This document shows, piece by piece, positions 63,029 through 64,000 of a stretch of 64,000 nucleotides of DNA. Below the pieces are notes generated by a model, which ran no database searches, was not told the DNA's origin, and worked only from the letters and a program-made list of their open reading frames with translations. Each line of letters starts with the position of its first letter. The first letter of the stretch is position 1. Source of the DNA: Leptospira mtsangambouensis (GTDB lineage: Bacteria > Spirochaetota > Leptospiria > Leptospirales > Leptospiraceae); NCBI RefSeq assembly GCF_004770475.1, contig NZ_RQHK01000017.1:496001-560000 (forward strand), given 5' to 3'. The position numbers were made by a program, and so were the translations under genes.

Positions 63029-64000
63029 ATCAAAACTTCCTTTACCCCGTCTGAAATTTGAAACTTGTAAAAGTCTATCGCAACGTTAAACTTTTGTTGA
63101 TAACTTTTTTTCAAAACTTCTTCAATTTTAGAAAAATGGTCTTTGGTATCTAGTACGAGTACGCATCCACCGAATCCGCCACCAATCATTCTCGCACCAG
63201 TGACGCCTAGGCTCTGCAAAGAATCAACAATGAAATCAATTTCGGGACAAGAGACCTCAAATTCTTTAGATAAAGACCAATGAGTTTGAAATAGTGCAGA
63301 ACCAACTTCTTTGAAATTACCTGATTCCAAATTTTCAATCACAACTTTGGTTCGTTCTCGTTCAGAAGTAACGTGTTTGGTTCTTTTTGTTTCTTCTTTT
63401 GTTAGGTGACATTGTTCAATTTCGGAGTCTGAAAGCTTCACATCGTACAATTGTGTAAAATTTGGATACTTTGCTTTAATTTTTACCAATGCCGATTCAC
63501 ATTCCGACCTGCGTTTGTTATAAGCACTATCTTTTAAACTATGTTTAACGTTAGAGTTGATTAGATAAAATTCGTAGTTTCCTAAGTCGAAGTGGTGGTA
63601 TGAATACTTTAGAGTTTCAGTATTTAAGGAAATACAATCATCCTTTTTGCCTACCGCAATGATGAATTGATCCATGATCCCACATTTGGTTCCCACAAAA
63701 TTATTTTCAGCTTTTTGTCCGATTAATGCAATCTCCTCTCGTGATAACGAAAATCCGAAAGTTTCTTTGATCGCATAACCAGTGACCACTTCAAAAGCAG
63801 CTGAGGAAGAAAGTCCAGAACCCTGTGGAATATTTCCATCTACGATTAAGTCGAATCCAGGAACAACATGGCCTTTTTTTTCAATTTCAAAAATGACACC
63901 AGCAATGTAGTCAACCCATGGAGATTTTGAATTGGGTGATAATGGTTTTTTGAGTTCTACTGTTTCGTTATAGGAAACCGAATGCAAACGATAGTTTTGA
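63025..64000 (-). CDS. galK: Galactokinase (N-terminus cut by window end)
   Basis: The visible part is at least 324 residues of the GHMP kinase superfamily. GNIPQGSGLSSSAAFEV is the ATP-binding loop, CGIMDQFIIAVGKKD carries the catalytic Asp, and RMIGGGFGGCVLVL is the C-terminal glycine-rich motif. The galactose-recognition motif (GEHTDY) lies beyond the window. The frame is open through 64000 with sequence (NYRLHSVSYNE) that fits the family, so the gene continues. It phosphorylates galactose in the Leloir pathway. Coupled to the STAS gene downstream. Confidence 0.9.
   Translation of the reverse strand, partial: QNYRLHSVSYNETVELKKPLSPNSKSPWVDYIAGVIFEIEKKGHVVPGFDLIVDGNIPQGSGLSSSAAFEVVTGYAIKETFGFSLSREEIALIGQKAENNFVGTKCGIMDQFIIAVGKKDDCISLNTETLKYSYHHFDLGNYEFYLINSNVKHSLKDSAYNKRRSECESALVKIKAKYPNFTQLYDVKLSDSEIEQCHLTKEETKRTKHVTSERERTKVVIENLESGNFKEVGSALFQTHWSLSKEFEVSCPEIDFIVDSLQSLGVTGARMIGGGFGGCVLVLDTKDHFSKIEEVLKKSYQQKFNVAIDFYKFQISDGVKEVLI

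Noticed and set aside
1..64000. Search for tRNA/rRNA genes, CRISPR arrays, insertion sequences, prophage or toxin-antitoxin pairs
   Set aside because: No cloverleaf-like repeats, spaced direct repeats, transposase motifs or phage genes were seen by eye; small RNAs could be missed.

Overview
The window is a stretch of AT-rich bacterial chromosome from a spirochaete of the genus Leptospira. The best evidence is a lipoprotein at 1110-1691 that reads as LipL21, a family I know only from Leptospira. Many exported proteins also carry loose spirochaetal lipoboxes, and housekeeping genes are scattered singly or in short operons on both strands. I cannot fix the species. There are no rRNA or tRNA genes, insertion sequences, prophage genes or CRISPR arrays.

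Layout. 1-7.9 kb: end of a tRNA-dihydrouridine synthase, a PilZ protein, LipL21, a von Willebrand A-like exported protein coupled to a degenerate sigma-54-activator-like regulator, DNA polymerase III delta, Maf, an SDR and a YrdC/Sua5 protein. 7.9-18.7 kb: two divergent lipoprotein enzymes with overlapping 5' ends (CapA-like, alkaline-phosphatase-fold), the operon hslO-tsaE-tsaB-rnr, and a GH42 beta-galactosidase operon. 18.7-31 kb: superoxide dismutase, trpE-trpG, several lipoproteins, cysE, an S2P protease operon, a DegT aminotransferase and an adenosine deaminase with an extra N-terminal region. 31.0-35.1 kb: a run of short minus-strand accessory genes. Two of these are interrupted at homopolymer tracts and one is a decapitated YdcF gene. 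35.2-47.3 kb: YgiD-type dioxygenase, esterase, methyltransferase, purB, FabG, M23 peptidase, enoyl-CoA hydratase, an EAL protein with a pseudo-receiver partner, GlsB/YeaQ, YebC and an acyl-CoA dehydrogenase. 47.3-64 kb: a coupled pabA-ABC exporter-receiver operon, a HEAT lipoprotein, HflX, two STAS proteins, homoserine dehydrogenase, a histone-H1-like tailed membrane protein, an ACT protein, a SUMF1-fold protein, MarR, a carotenoid/retinol-type oxidoreductase, a DUF4139 protein, mtnP and galactokinase (cut by the window end).

Functional links: YrdC-type protein, TsaB and TsaE all belong to t6A tRNA modification. TrpE/TrpG and the second glutamine amidotransferase draw on chorismate. GH42 and galactokinase could join in galactoside use. 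EAL, PilZ, STAS and receiver proteins point to a rich c-di-GMP/phospho-signalling network. No complete novel defence or mobile system is visible. The most unusual material is the homopolymer-interrupted genes at 31-33 kb, the divergent gene pairs whose 5' ends overlap, and the vWA/degenerate-activator pair.
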